DNA of 64,000 bases from contig NZ_PIPJ01000002.1 in assembly GCF_003987135.1 (NCBI RefSeq), forward strand, positions 1-64,000, in the 5' to 3' direction. Below, piece by piece: positions 45,400-55,471 of this stretch; positions within the stretch are counted from its first letter, which is position 1, and each line of letters opens with the position of its first letter. This stretch comes from Aliidiomarina iranensis. Lineage in GTDB: Bacteria > Pseudomonadota > Gammaproteobacteria > Enterobacterales > Alteromonadaceae. The notes beneath the pieces are model-generated. The model was not told the DNA's origin and made no database searches. It was given only the letters and a program-made list of their open reading frames with translations. The position numbers were made by a program, and so were the translations under genes.

Positions 45400-46416
45400 A
45401 TGAGTGAATCGGCGAACAACGCTCCTTGTGATGAGAATCCTTCCTCCTGTTTGAGCTGTGGTAATGCGTTAAAAGGCCCTTTTTGCCATCATTGTGGCCA
45501 AGAAGATACTCACTACGTGCGCGGAATAGGTAGTTTAATTACCGAATTTTTCGGTGAAATGGGTAATTGGGATGGCCGCGTATGGCGTACGCTTATTCCA
45601 CTTTTTTTACGCCCAGCATTCCTTTCGAATGAGTATGTGCGCGGCCGAAGGGTTCCCTATGTTCCGCCACTACGCTTGTATCTATTTATTTCCATCGTTG
45701 CTTTTATTTTCTTTTCGCAACTGGGTAGTGGCCTAGCTATCAATGGCAACGCTGGAACGCCGCAAGAGATAGCTGAGGCAACTAATGCCGATACTAATAT
45801 TTTGCCTGAGCTCGCAGCAAAACAAGAGGATCAGAGGGAAATTAGCGGCTATTCAGAAGAGCAAGATCTCACTTCATTCAAACAATCTTCGGAAGAATAC
45901 ACAAATAATGAAGCTGTATTCCTTTGGCTTTTAAGTGATGAGCAAAACGCTGAACTCAATGAAAAGCTAAAAGTATTGGTAGAGCGGCCAAAAATACTTG
46001 TAGATAAGTTTTTTACGGTGGCTCCGCAAATGATGTTGATCATGCTACCCATCTTCGCTTTCTTTTTGAAAGTTTTGTATCTCGGCAGCAAGCGTTATTA
46101 TATCGAGCATGTGGTGCTAGCCTTACACACGCACGCGTTCATGCTTATCACATTATTGATTATTCTCGGTGTGAACCTGATTCATTCATTGTTAATAGAA
46201 AATAATGTGAGCGGTTGGTTAACCTCGCCATTTTCGTTTCTCTTAAAAGGGCTGTGGTTTTGGTTGCCTGTGTACTTGTTTATGGCGCAAAAACGCTTCT
46301 ATCGGCAATCGTTTTTCGTAACTTTTATCAAGTTTAATTTAACTGCGCTCTTTTACCTGTTCCTTTTAACTGTAGCCATAGCATTTGGGGTAATTTGGAG
46401 TATCTGGAGCGCATAG
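45400..46416 (+). CDS. DUF3667 zinc-ribbon membrane protein
   Basis: A 338-residue protein with an N-terminal zinc ribbon (CLSCGN and CHHCGQ, residues about 17-34), the DUF3667 hallmark WDGRVWRTLIPLFLRPA..LSNEYVRGRRVPYV, a first membrane helix, a soluble acidic loop and four more helices in the C-terminal half. I take the ATG at 45400; an in-frame ATG eight codons earlier overlaps the tiny membrane gene and has no ribosome binding site. Inner membrane, function unknown. Confidence 0.8.
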   Translation: MSESANNAPCDENPSSCLSCGNALKGPFCHHCGQEDTHYVRGIGSLITEFFGEMGNWDGRVWRTLIPLFLRPAFLSNEYVRGRRVPYVPPLRLYLFISIVAFIFFSQLGSGLAINGNAGTPQEIAEATNADTNILPELAAKQEDQREISGYSEEQDLTSFKQSSEEYTNNEAVFLWLLSDEQNAELNEKLKVLVERPKILVDKFFTVAPQMMLIMLPIFAFFLKVLYLGSKRYYIEHVVLALHTHAFMLITLLIILGVNLIHSLLIENNVSGWLTSPFSFLLKGLWFWLPVYLFMAQKRFYRQSFFVTFIKFNLTALFYLFLLTVAIAFGVIWSIWSA

Positions 46417-46445
46417 GCTAATAAATAGAAGAGGTTTGAAAGAAA

Positions 46446-46892
46446 ATGAGTGATTCAGTTCTGGTGGCTTGCCCGGTATGTAACCAGCGTAATAAATTTG
46501 GCCGAGCGCGGTTATCAAATCACCCCCATTGCGGTGCATGTAAAGAAAAATTAATTACCGGTGTGCCGTTTGATTTAACGTTGAATAACCTAAAAGCCCA
46601 TATGAGCAGCGATATGCCCGTAGTTGTTGATTTTTGGGCTCCGTGGTGTGGCCCATGCAAGCAGTTTGGCCCTATTTTTGAAATGGTTGCGGCACCTTTT
46701 GCTGAGCGCGCTCGGTTTGTAAAAGCTAATACCCAAAATGAAACTGTTTTGGGCCAGCGTTACAATATTCGCAGTATTCCTACTGTTGCTATTTTCCATC
46801 ATGACCAGGAGTTAGCTCGTGTTTCTGGCGCCATGCCGCCCCAGCAATTACACAAATGGTTAGAAGAAGAATTAACTAAAGTGGGTTGGTAG
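46446..46892 (+). CDS. trxC: Thioredoxin 2 TrxC
   Basis: TrxC is a cytoplasmic disulfide reductase induced by oxidative stress in E. coli. The 148 residues include the extra N-terminal zinc module (C9, C12, C29, C32) and the active site WCGPC (C68, C71) with cis-proline RSIPT. No OxyR site was recognised. It follows DUF3667 after 29 bases. Confidence 0.96.
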   Translation: MSDSVLVACPVCNQRNKFGRARLSNHPHCGACKEKLITGVPFDLTLNNLKAHMSSDMPVVVDFWAPWCGPCKQFGPIFEMVAAPFAERARFVKANTQNETVLGQRYNIRSIPTVAIFHHDQELARVSGAMPPQQLHKWLEEELTKVGW

Positions 46893-47053
46893 CATTCTTT
46901 GGCACTTTTTACGCCTGCATGGCGGATATTGCTTGCGTGGGGGTGCTTATTCGCATGGCCGGCAATTGTCCATTTGAGTGTGCTTGTACCCATGCGCAAA
47001 TTATTTTAGGATTCGGTATCCTTTAACCCTTCCAGCATTAAAAAGAGGCTGCT

Positions 47054-48604
47054 GTGAGTAATTCTTCTGAAACCAATCCTACCGGCTTTATCGCCTTTAT
47101 TGAACGCGTAGGGAAGCGCATTCCCGATCCAGTAATTATTTTTATTTACTTTCTTGTTGGCGCGCTCATTCTCACAGCCCTGATTGGTGGTTTAACCTTT
47201 GAAACCTACGGTGCCGGTGGCGCTCCAGTAGTGCATGAAATTCGCAATATGCTGGCGCGAGAAAATGTAGTTTGGCTATTCGATAACGCCTTGCTCGCGA
47301 ATTGGCTGGGATTTGGCGGTGGCGTTCTCGGTGTTATTTTGATTGTGATGCTAGGGGTTGGTATTGCGGAACATTCAGGATTATTTGCTGCGGTTTTGAA
47401 GAAAGTGAGCCGCGGGTTACCGGTAAAGTTCTTACCATTATTCTTGGTTTTCATTGGCATTATGAGCTCCATAGCTACTGATGCGGGCTACCTTATATTA
47501 ATACCCTTAGCCGGCTTGCTTTACGCCGGTTTGGGGAAAAACCCTTTAATTGGCATGGCAGCCGCTTTTGCCGGGGTTTCTGCTGGCTTTAGTGCCAATT
47601 TAATTCCGGCAACGCCCATTGATGTCATTATCGGTGAAAATGCGCGAATTTTCGCAGAAGCCCAAGGCATTCCTTTTGTTAACGCAGCCGGTGAAACGCT
47701 TACACCAGCCACCATGCACTATTACTTTATTTTGGTTTCCACCTTTGTGCTAGCAATAGTGGGCGCTTGGGTAACTCTTAAATTTGTTGGACCGCGCCTA
47801 GAACAAAAAGAGTTTACGATACCGGAAGAATTACGCATTTCCGATTTTGATGTAACTCCGGAAGAAAAACGTGGGCTGCGAGCTTCGGGTATCGCACTAC
47901 TTGCCGCATTGGCGGCCGTATATGGCTTGGCGGTTGGGCCTTTGGCTCCGTACACCAACGAAGCTGGTGTGGAAGTAACGCCATTTTTAAACAACATTAT
48001 TCTCCTAATTACCTTTGTGTTCGCAGCGATTGGTATTGCTTTTGGCGTGGCGAGCGGCAAATTTAAATCTATGATGGATGTAGTAAAGGCCATGGTGAAG
48101 CAGATGGATACAATGGGTTATATATTGGTGCTCACTTTCTTCTGTTATAACTTTTTGGGAGTACTGAGCTACAGTGGTTTGGGCGCCTATATTACGTTTT
48201 TAGGCGCAAACGCGCTCACGGGTATGGGGTTACAAAGTTTCCCGGTATTGCTGCTGATTGGCTTTGTGATCGTAACTGCGATTATCAATTTATTTGTGGG
48301 CGGATTAACTTCGAAATGGATGCTACTCGGGCCAATATTTATTCCCATGCTTTACATGGTGAACCCAGCCATGACACCCGATTTGGTTGCTGCTGCTTTC
48401 CGCGTAGCCGATTCTGCTACGAATATTATCACTCCCATGATGAGTTACGCCGGTATTATTCTGGCTTTTATGCGCAAATATAATCCGCAGCTTACATTCG
48501 GCGAGATGATCGCCATGATGCTGCCATATTCGATTGCTTTCATGTTGGTTTGGATTGCGTTGTTGGTAGGATTCTTTAGTTTTGGAATTCCGTTAGGATT
48601 TTGA
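47054..48604 (+). CDS. AbgT-family transporter
   Basis: A 516-residue inner-membrane transporter of the AbgT family, with about 11 hydrophobic segments, DPVIIFIYFLVGALIL near the N-terminus, GIMSSIATDAGYLILIP and the hairpin region SANLIPATPIDVIIG. Known members export sulphonamides or take up p-aminobenzoyl-glutamate, driven by protons. It starts with GTG after GAGG. No abgAB peptidase genes are nearby, so an efflux role is at least as likely as folate-breakdown uptake. Confidence 0.92.
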   Translation: MSNSSETNPTGFIAFIERVGKRIPDPVIIFIYFLVGALILTALIGGLTFETYGAGGAPVVHEIRNMLARENVVWLFDNALLANWLGFGGGVLGVILIVMLGVGIAEHSGLFAAVLKKVSRGLPVKFLPLFLVFIGIMSSIATDAGYLILIPLAGLLYAGLGKNPLIGMAAAFAGVSAGFSANLIPATPIDVIIGENARIFAEAQGIPFVNAAGETLTPATMHYYFILVSTFVLAIVGAWVTLKFVGPRLEQKEFTIPEELRISDFDVTPEEKRGLRASGIALLAALAAVYGLAVGPLAPYTNEAGVEVTPFLNNIILLITFVFAAIGIAFGVASGKFKSMMDVVKAMVKQMDTMGYILVLTFFCYNFLGVLSYSGLGAYITFLGANALTGMGLQSFPVLLLIGFVIVTAIINLFVGGLTSKWMLLGPIFIPMLYMVNPAMTPDLVAAAFRVADSATNIITPMMSYAGIILAFMRKYNPQLTFGEMIAMMLPYSIAFMLVWIALLVGFFSFGIPLGF

Positions 48605-48701
48605 TATGCAGATATCTAAATAAATCCCTGTAGCCAGCCCCTACAAAATTTGAGCTATCGCTGAAAAGCAGACACGAAACATTAATAACAAGGAGCTGGC
48701 T

Positions 48702-49985
48702 ATGCGCGTGAATACCGCTAAAGAAGCTGTAAGTATTGTCAAGAACAATGATGTGATTTGGTGCCAATCAATGGCAGCAACACCCTTTCTGTTGCTAAAT
48801 GCCCTTGCTGAGGTGGCCTTTGAACGGAAAAATCTAACGCTTTTGCAATTACACACCGAACGCAGTGGGGCGCTTTGTAACCCTGATTTACAGGGCCATC
48901 TGCGGCAACGTGCATTCTTTGTTGGTGCGGCAACACGTTCAGCGGTAAATCATGGGCTCGCTGATTATGTTCCTATGTTTTTATCCGAGATCCCAAAGCT
49001 CTTTCGCTCGAAAGAGCAACCGTTAGATGCCGTGTTAGTGCAGGTATCGCCTCCCGATGCACATGGCTATTGTAGCTTAGGAATTTCTGTAGAAGCGACT
49101 CGGGCTGCATTGCAAATGGCGGATAAAGTAATTGCATGGATAAACCCCAAAATGCCGCGCACTCACGGTGATTCATTCGTGCATCTAAGCCGTTTTAGCC
49201 GCTACTTTGAGGCTAGTGCTGAATTGCCCCAGCACAAACAACCTGAACAAGATGCAGTTACCCAACAGATCGGTCGGAATGTGGCGAGCTTAATTGGTGA
49301 TGGTGATTGTTTGCAAATGGGTATCGGCGGTATTCCGGATGCTACGTTAGCCTGTTTGGGCGATCGAAAAGATTTAGGTATTCACACTGAAATGTTCTCC
49401 GATGGCATTTTGCCCTTAGTGCGATCGGGTGTGATTAACAATTCACGTAAGCGCAAGCACCGAGGGCGAATAGTAACCACCTTCGCCATGGGCAGCCAAG
49501 CGCTCTACGATTTTGTTGATGATAATCCCGAAGTTGCGTTTTTAGACGTTGAATACACTAACGACACCTCAGTTATTCGCCAAAATAAACAAGTGATGGC
49601 GATCAATAGTGCATTACAAGTAGATTTGAGTGGCCAGGTATGTGCTGATTCTCTCGGCACTTCGATTTACTCCGGGGTTGGTGGGCAGATGGATTTTGTT
49701 CGTGGGGCGAGCTTATCCGAGGGCGGGCGCTCGGTCATTGCATTGCCCGCAACCGCAAAAGGGGGCCGTGTTTCTCGCATTAGTTCCATGCTTAGCCCCG
49801 GAGCGGGTGTAGTAACTACTCGAGCGCATGTGCATTATATTGTTACTGAGTATGGTGTAGCCAACTTGCGTGGGCGAAGTATGAATGAGAGAGCCGGGGA
49901 GTTAATTAAGGTAGCGGCGCCAGAATTTCAGGAACCCTTAGCTCGAGAAGCGCGTGATCAATGGGGATTGAAACTAAAAGTTTAA
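48702..49985 (+). CDS. Acetyl-CoA hydrolase/transferase family CoA-transferase
   Basis: A 427-residue class I CoA-transferase of the Cat1/4-hydroxybutyrate CoA-transferase group. PDAHGYCSLG, QMGIGGIP, the catalytic glutamate in GIHTEMFSDG, FAMGSQALYDFVDDNP and GQMDFVRGA are typical. It moves CoA between short acids, most likely acetate and a 4-carbon acid; the exact substrate cannot be fixed. AAGGAG precedes the ATG. It is followed by a Fur-box promoter for the next operon. Confidence 0.9.
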   Translation: MRVNTAKEAVSIVKNNDVIWCQSMAATPFLLLNALAEVAFERKNLTLLQLHTERSGALCNPDLQGHLRQRAFFVGAATRSAVNHGLADYVPMFLSEIPKLFRSKEQPLDAVLVQVSPPDAHGYCSLGISVEATRAALQMADKVIAWINPKMPRTHGDSFVHLSRFSRYFEASAELPQHKQPEQDAVTQQIGRNVASLIGDGDCLQMGIGGIPDATLACLGDRKDLGIHTEMFSDGILPLVRSGVINNSRKRKHRGRIVTTFAMGSQALYDFVDDNPEVAFLDVEYTNDTSVIRQNKQVMAINSALQVDLSGQVCADSLGTSIYSGVGGQMDFVRGASLSEGGRSVIALPATAKGGRVSRISSMLSPGAGVVTTRAHVHYIVTEYGVANLRGRSMNERAGELIKVAAPEFQEPLAREARDQWGLKLKV

Positions 49986-50008
49986 TATAAAAATATGTAA
50001 AGCGCCTG

Positions 50009-50037
50009 TTGCAAACAAGAATGATTTTCATTAAGAT
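50009..50037 (+). promoter_or_regulatory. Candidate promoter of the Fur-boxed operon
   Basis: TTGCAA (50009-50014) and TAAGAT (50032-50037) are spaced by 17 bases. A palindrome AATGATTTTCATT (50020-50032), itself a partial Fur-like site, lies between them. Confidence 0.5.
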
Positions 50038-50048
50038 CCCAATCCAAA

Positions 50049-50063
50049 TGATAACTATTATCA
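50049..50063. promoter_or_regulatory. Fur box
   Basis: TGATAACTATTATCA matches the 7-1-7 Fur consensus TGATAATNATTATCA at all but one defined position. It sits just downstream of the candidate -10 and 13 bases before the lipoprotein ATG, a position where bound Fur would block transcription. Confidence 0.8.
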
Positions 50064-50076
50064 ATTGGAGGTTGGA

Positions 50077-52776
50077 ATGTTCTCGCAAAAGGTACGTATT
50101 TTTAGTGTTTTGGTTTTTTGCATATCGCTAGTAGCCTGTGGCGGAGGGGGTAGTGAAGGTGTAAATGAAGTTAATATCTCCGCTTCGCTTGATCAAGGTG
50201 AACAGTGGCAAGATAACCTTGAACTAGGAAATTTCGGAGCGATTATTCAATCGCCAACAAACGGCTCGCTTAACATTCAAGGCAACCAAGTAACCTATGT
50301 GCCTGAGCCATCCTTCCGGGGCAGCGATAACGCAAGCATTGAAGGTGATAATGTAATTTATCGGGTTAGTTTTACCGTAAACCCGGTTAACCAATCACCT
50401 GTGCTAGAAAATACTGAAATAGAGGTGATTGCCAGTAGAGAAATATTTGGAACTCTGGTTGTTTATGATCAAGACAACGACCCCATTGAATTCTCCTTAA
50501 TAAGCGCTCCAGAAGCTGGCAACTTTTCTCTTGCCGACGATGGTACTTTCTCATACACCGTTGATGAACTGATTCTTCCGAACGCCCAGTTTACCGTAGC
50601 GATCAGCGATGGTGTAAACGCCGACGTTGTTGAGAATGTAGTGATGCTTCCAGCGTATCGCTCGAATGAAGAAAAAGCGGCTTACTACTACTTTTCAGAA
50701 CATTCCCACCTTTTACAGAGCGAACGCCGTTTAGCCGCTTTGCAATCCGATGTTGATACCGAGATAGCCTATGGTGCAATCGCGCAGGGCTATGTGCTTG
50801 CCAGCATGGACCAGGAAGTTGAACGTATTCTAGCGAATAATATTAATAGCCAATCTGCGCTAGCCAGCAGCTATGCGGACATTGCGGAACTTTATGCCAG
50901 CAGAGATGAATTGCAGCTAGCATCAGAATTTCGAAGTAATGCCTTAACAACCCATGCCCGGATGGTTATCGATAACGGCATTGAAAACATGACAAATGCC
51001 GATGGCCAATTCTATTTAGGCTTACTGCGTGAGGCGCGGGAAAATAATGATGAAGAAACGGCAAGCAATATTGTTAATCAGATAAATCTTTATATCGATG
51101 CGCTTGGTGGTGGCGAATACAAAAACGCCATTGGTTTTATTGCCCAAGCAGCCCGCACCAACGCGGTAGCCCTTGTGGAAACATATCTACAAAGCAATGA
51201 TGCAAATTTGTATACTCAAGCCCTACAAAACATTGACATCATGGCACGCGCCGGTGCTCAGGCGGGCTTTCAAGATTTAAGCAATCGGCCGCGGCATTTC
51301 CGTTTAGCACCTTTGTATAGTGTTTGGGCGGCTGAGCAATATTTCTACATTGGCGAACTCGAGAAAGCCAAAACTCAGTTAGCCTTTAGCTTGTCTTATT
51401 ATGGCGATGTGGACTACGACCCGGCGAATAGCTTTCCTGCGCAGCCATATGCAGAGGCCACATTAGAACAATACACAGCACCGCTTCGAGACGCGGCAGT
51501 AATGTTTTCCGTGCTGTACCCTGAAGCAGACAACTATCCCTTAGCGCTTCTTGAAGCGAATGGCAATGCCGTTGCCTTTGCTCGAGCGCTCGACGATATC
51601 GAGGGTATGTCGTTCTTTCTGCGAATTCTGAATGATGGCACGGGCACCAACAGTGTGGAAAACGTGATTGATGAGCTTCTCGTATTCCATGCTGGTAATC
51701 CGCGTACGCAGGTTTCAGAAATTATTGAAGTATCGCCACAATTTCCAAAATTAGCATCTCTGCTTTGGCGCTTTGGTTTATACGATGAGGCTCTGTACGC
51801 CTACGATCGAGCGTTTACGCTTATGCTATCGGACGAATACATCGAACAAAATGGCAGCGTGCCGCGATTCTTAACCGGCAACAGCGGTTGTTTCCGCGCG
51901 GTAAATCGACTTTTGGGCATTGGTGAACAAGAGCGCGCCCAACAAGGCGCCCTTCAGTGTGAAAGCCTCTTGGCTGAGGCCACCGCCGGCGCGTTTGAAA
52001 ATACAACGAACATTATAAAAATGCATCTTGCTGTTCAGCAACCGCAACGCGCAGAGGTTTTATTTCAGCAAGCTGAATTTGTTTTAAATGATGAAATTGA
52101 AAGCGAGTTTGATGCTGCAAATCGTTGGTTGGATTTAGCGCGAAGCGCAGTAAATGCTCGTCTTTATGAGCGTGGTCAGAATTACTTTAATCAGGGTTTT
52201 GATGAACTTAATAGTGTGCAAACGTCAGCGATTGACGATATTTCCAGCACGCTTGAGGCCATTGAACAAATCACCGGCTGGCAGGAAGCAACTGTTTATA
52301 CTCCGGCGCGTTCTCTTTTCGTGGAATTGCGCAGCCATGCATACAACGAACTCAATTATTCTCAGTGGCTGCAAAATATTACATCTTCAGTACAGGGATT
52401 ACTAACTGAGATAGCGGGAACGGTAACAAGCTTGCCCCTACCAGAGCAAGATGAGCTCGTTGAAGAATTAACGGAAGCTTTGGCTCTAGCTCGCCTTTAT
52501 CGCACCGCTGAGAACACACTGCAATCTCTGAGTATTGGTGACGTAGAACGCTTACAAAACCTTACTTTAATTTCAAGCATTCAAGCGATCCAAGATGATT
52601 TTCCAGCAAGTGCAATTGCTACGGTAGATTCCGATAGCGATGGCCGCGCAAATTTCTATGCGATTGCAGCATCTACCGCGCAACTTGCTGAAACTGATAT
52701 TCAACTTGATGATGACGCCGATGGCGATGGAGTAATTGATGAAGAAGATCCACAACCGCTTGGCTCTGCGCTTTAA
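50077..52776 (+). CDS. Large surface-type lipoprotein with cadherin-like and helical repeat regions
   Basis: An 899-residue lipoprotein: signal ending LVACGGGGS (lipidated cysteine near 21), then a beta-rich part with cadherin/VCBS-like segments (about 30-200, VYDQDNDPIEFSLISAP and DDGTFSYTVDE), then a long alpha-helical TPR-like region (about 210-850). The C-terminus DDDADGDGVIDEEDPQP is a thrombospondin type-3-like calcium loop. ATG 50077 has GGAG six bases upstream. It lies first in a Fur-boxed operon, overlapping the TonB receptor gene by 38 bases. Likely an outer-membrane partner; I do not recognise a named family. Confidence 0.8.
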   Translation: MFSQKVRIFSVLVFCISLVACGGGGSEGVNEVNISASLDQGEQWQDNLELGNFGAIIQSPTNGSLNIQGNQVTYVPEPSFRGSDNASIEGDNVIYRVSFTVNPVNQSPVLENTEIEVIASREIFGTLVVYDQDNDPIEFSLISAPEAGNFSLADDGTFSYTVDELILPNAQFTVAISDGVNADVVENVVMLPAYRSNEEKAAYYYFSEHSHLLQSERRLAALQSDVDTEIAYGAIAQGYVLASMDQEVERILANNINSQSALASSYADIAELYASRDELQLASEFRSNALTTHARMVIDNGIENMTNADGQFYLGLLREARENNDEETASNIVNQINLYIDALGGGEYKNAIGFIAQAARTNAVALVETYLQSNDANLYTQALQNIDIMARAGAQAGFQDLSNRPRHFRLAPLYSVWAAEQYFYIGELEKAKTQLAFSLSYYGDVDYDPANSFPAQPYAEATLEQYTAPLRDAAVMFSVLYPEADNYPLALLEANGNAVAFARALDDIEGMSFFLRILNDGTGTNSVENVIDELLVFHAGNPRTQVSEIIEVSPQFPKLASLLWRFGLYDEALYAYDRAFTLMLSDEYIEQNGSVPRFLTGNSGCFRAVNRLLGIGEQERAQQGALQCESLLAEATAGAFENTTNIIKMHLAVQQPQRAEVLFQQAEFVLNDEIESEFDAANRWLDLARSAVNARLYERGQNYFNQGFDELNSVQTSAIDDISSTLEAIEQITGWQEATVYTPARSLFVELRSHAYNELNYSQWLQNITSSVQGLLTEIAGTVTSLPLPEQDELVEELTEALALARLYRTAENTLQSLSIGDVERLQNLTLISSIQAIQDDFPASAIATVDSDSDGRANFYAIAASTAQLAETDIQLDDDADGDGVIDEEDPQPLGSAL

Positions 52777-55471
52777 AATCTGCTGGCCAATTGCATTCAT
52801 CATTGCTTTGCCGGTGCCCTTCGGGGCATTGGCTACTGCTGCTGATGAACAAAATTCTGGGCCGCAGGCAAACTCTGAATCACAGCAAAGCCAAACTTTA
52901 AACAGAGATACAGAAAGCAATGTTGAGCAAGCTCGTGATCGCACTAATATTGAGCGCATTCAAGTTTACGGCCGCCGATGGTTACCGCAAACAACCAGTG
53001 CTCAGGGTAGTTTCACGTTAAATCGCGAGTTTCTTGATAACGCACTGAAAGGGAATGGAAATATAACTGATATGCTGTTATTTCTTCCCGGTGTACAGGG
53101 CTCAGAATCGGCATTGAGTGCTAGTGAACAAGCAGAAATACGCAGCCAGTTACTCTCAATATCCGGAGCTCAACCCTGGCACACCGCTTTTATGTTGGAT
53201 GGGGTGAACAATAACTCGTATCTTGATCCGGGTAGTAGTGGCCGTTCGCCCACAGCGATTAATGATGTGCAGGGGCACCCAGAAGCTACCTTTGTAAATC
53301 AGGAGTTGGTTGGCAGTGTTACGCTTTACGATAGTAATATTCCGGCACGATATGGGGCTTTTAATGGTGGTGTGGTAGACATGCAACTGCGGGAACCGCG
53401 ATTAAGCCCGAGTTTCACCTTGAATTATCGGCGTTCTCACAGTGACTGGGGTAGTTATCACCTACTTGATTTGCGGGAATACAATGAGGATGCCGAGGCT
53501 GAAGCTTTAGATGTTGATTGGCCGGAACAGCCAAATTTTGATAAGGAAAGCTTAAGCTTTAGCGCCAGTAGAGAAATATCGGATAATCAAGCGGTTACTG
53601 TTTCAGTAGCACGGACAACTTCAACGATAACCGATATTTCGTTGCAAGATGCGGTGCAAACCAAGCGTGAATCAATCAGTACCGCAATTACTTATCAACT
53701 CGATGATATTGTTTTTGATCGTATCCGGCTGAATGCGGGATATTCTCCCTACACTGGGCGTCACATCATTACCAATGTTCGTGACTCGGAATTTGATTTA
53801 GAAGGCGGTGGAGCGAAACTTAGCCTCAAATTAGAAAATGAGCTTTGGGATGGTGATTGGAGTGCATTATTTTCTTGGTCGCAGAGTGAAAATAGCCGCA
53901 CAGCCCCCAATTTGTTTTTACCCTGGATTCGAGCTCAAGGGAAATCATGGGGTATCGATAGCGGACAACCCCCATTAAGTGTAGAGGGCGGATACGGTGA
54001 TCTCGATAAAACACAAACATCATGGTCGATGAACACGGATTACCAACGCTTTTTAGGAGAGTGGTTAGGCGCACTGCATAGTGTCGATGTTGGCGTTTCA
54101 GCAACGCAGCTCGATTTGCAACGAGAGCGGCCTAATACAGCGGCTACATATTCGTCAGCATGGCGTGATGCAAATATCCAGTGTAACGGGCAAACAATTG
54201 ATTGTGTTGAACAAACATATCAGATACCGCTAGCTGAGCTAGAGGTGATGCTGGGTGGCAGTATTGATTTCAGTAATCCGGAGCATGTGCAAGCATACGC
54301 GGATAACTTGATTACACGTGGCCAGTTTTTCCGCTATCGCCGTTTATATTTGGCAGAAGATATTGCGGTCAGCTTGCAAAAAGCTAGTGTTTACGGTGAG
54401 TATTCATTGGATTGGCCACGCCTAAAACTTACGTTGGGTTTTCGTGCCGACCACGATGATTTTCTCGAGAATTTAAATGTGGCTTATCGCAGCCGGATTG
54501 GGTTTGATGTGTTTGGGAATGATTCAACCGTTATTGTGGCAGGCTTAAATCGTTATTATGCTGCAAACCTAATTACCTATAAGTTGCGGGAAGAACAACG
54601 CCCATACATAACCCAATACAGAACGCTTAGCGGTGGAGTGGTTGGGCCGTGGGTAACGTCTTCCTCGGCGCCGCGTTTTCGTTATCGATTTGATGATGTG
54701 CGAACGCCTTACAGCGATGAGGCAACTTTGGGGATTAATCAATATCTAGGCCATAACGCAATCGTTTCGCTGAACTATGTGCAACGCCGAGGCTATGATC
54801 AGATTACGCGAGGGCCACAGCAAGTTATTGATGGGCTTACCTATTTGTTTCAAACAAATGAGGGCAGTAATCAGCATGATCGTATTTCGTTATCATATAA
54901 CCAAGCGTGGGATAGGCATGCGCTAACATTTAATGTGAGTTACACGGAAAATGAATCCTCAGCTGAATCATACGATGGCACCGTAGTGGGCGTTCCAGAA
55001 GATGAGCTGGTAGTTGTTCGCTCCCTGAATGATCAGCTGCAACTTTTGAGTTTTGATGATCTGACTCGTAGGCAAATGGATTTTAGCCGCCCAGTTACTG
55101 CAAACCTAGTATGGAACGCTCGTTGGTTCGAAAATTTCTCTTCAACTCTAACTGCAAGCTACATGGGTAAATTTGATTCAATCATTGATACCGGGCTGTT
55201 GTATGAGTTTGAACGCGATGGCGCGCTGATTTGTGAAAATTGCGATATCAATGCGCTTACTTATCCTTTATTTCGGGAATATGAGCGGCCCGAACGCCTA
55301 GCATTTGATGGTCGATTCGAGTATCGCTTAACACTAGCTAATGAGTTAAGTGCAGCGATTAATTTCGAAGTTAGCAATTTATTAAACGAGCGCACCTACT
55401 TAGTATCTCCAGGCACGGCCGGTATTGAGGTTGGCCGTGAGTTTTGGCTGGGAGTAAATATTGCATGGTAA
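52739..55471 (+). CDS. TonB-dependent outer-membrane receptor
   Basis: A 910-residue receptor: signal peptide (about 1-34), an unstructured acidic stretch, a plug domain (about 65-225, with IERIQVYGRR, LLFLPGVQGSE and FMLDGVNNNSYLDPGS), and a long beta-barrel ending in NIAW with aromatic-rich strands, as expected for BAM recognition. No clear TonB box is seen. GGAG six bases before the ATG supports the start within the lipoprotein gene. The Fur box upstream suggests an iron-related ligand, but none is shown. Confidence 0.88.
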   Translation: MKKIHNRLALRFKICWPIAFIIALPVPFGALATAADEQNSGPQANSESQQSQTLNRDTESNVEQARDRTNIERIQVYGRRWLPQTTSAQGSFTLNREFLDNALKGNGNITDMLLFLPGVQGSESALSASEQAEIRSQLLSISGAQPWHTAFMLDGVNNNSYLDPGSSGRSPTAINDVQGHPEATFVNQELVGSVTLYDSNIPARYGAFNGGVVDMQLREPRLSPSFTLNYRRSHSDWGSYHLLDLREYNEDAEAEALDVDWPEQPNFDKESLSFSASREISDNQAVTVSVARTTSTITDISLQDAVQTKRESISTAITYQLDDIVFDRIRLNAGYSPYTGRHIITNVRDSEFDLEGGGAKLSLKLENELWDGDWSALFSWSQSENSRTAPNLFLPWIRAQGKSWGIDSGQPPLSVEGGYGDLDKTQTSWSMNTDYQRFLGEWLGALHSVDVGVSATQLDLQRERPNTAATYSSAWRDANIQCNGQTIDCVEQTYQIPLAELEVMLGGSIDFSNPEHVQAYADNLITRGQFFRYRRLYLAEDIAVSLQKASVYGEYSLDWPRLKLTLGFRADHDDFLENLNVAYRSRIGFDVFGNDSTVIVAGLNRYYAANLITYKLREEQRPYITQYRTLSGGVVGPWVTSSSAPRFRYRFDDVRTPYSDEATLGINQYLGHNAIVSLNYVQRRGYDQITRGPQQVIDGLTYLFQTNEGSNQHDRISLSYNQAWDRHALTFNVSYTENESSAESYDGTVVGVPEDELVVVRSLNDQLQLLSFDDLTRRQMDFSRPVTANLVWNARWFENFSSTLTASYMGKFDSIIDTGLLYEFERDGALICENCDINALTYPLFREYERPERLAFDGRFEYRLTLANELSAAINFEVSNLLNERTYLVSPGTAGIEVGREFWLGVNIAW

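Noticed and set aside
46893-47053. 36-codon frame at 46919 between trxC and abgT
   Set aside because: No ribosome binding site and cysteine-rich random composition.
47722-48093. 123-residue minus-strand open frame
   Set aside because: Antisense shadow inside the AbgT transporter gene, no family features.
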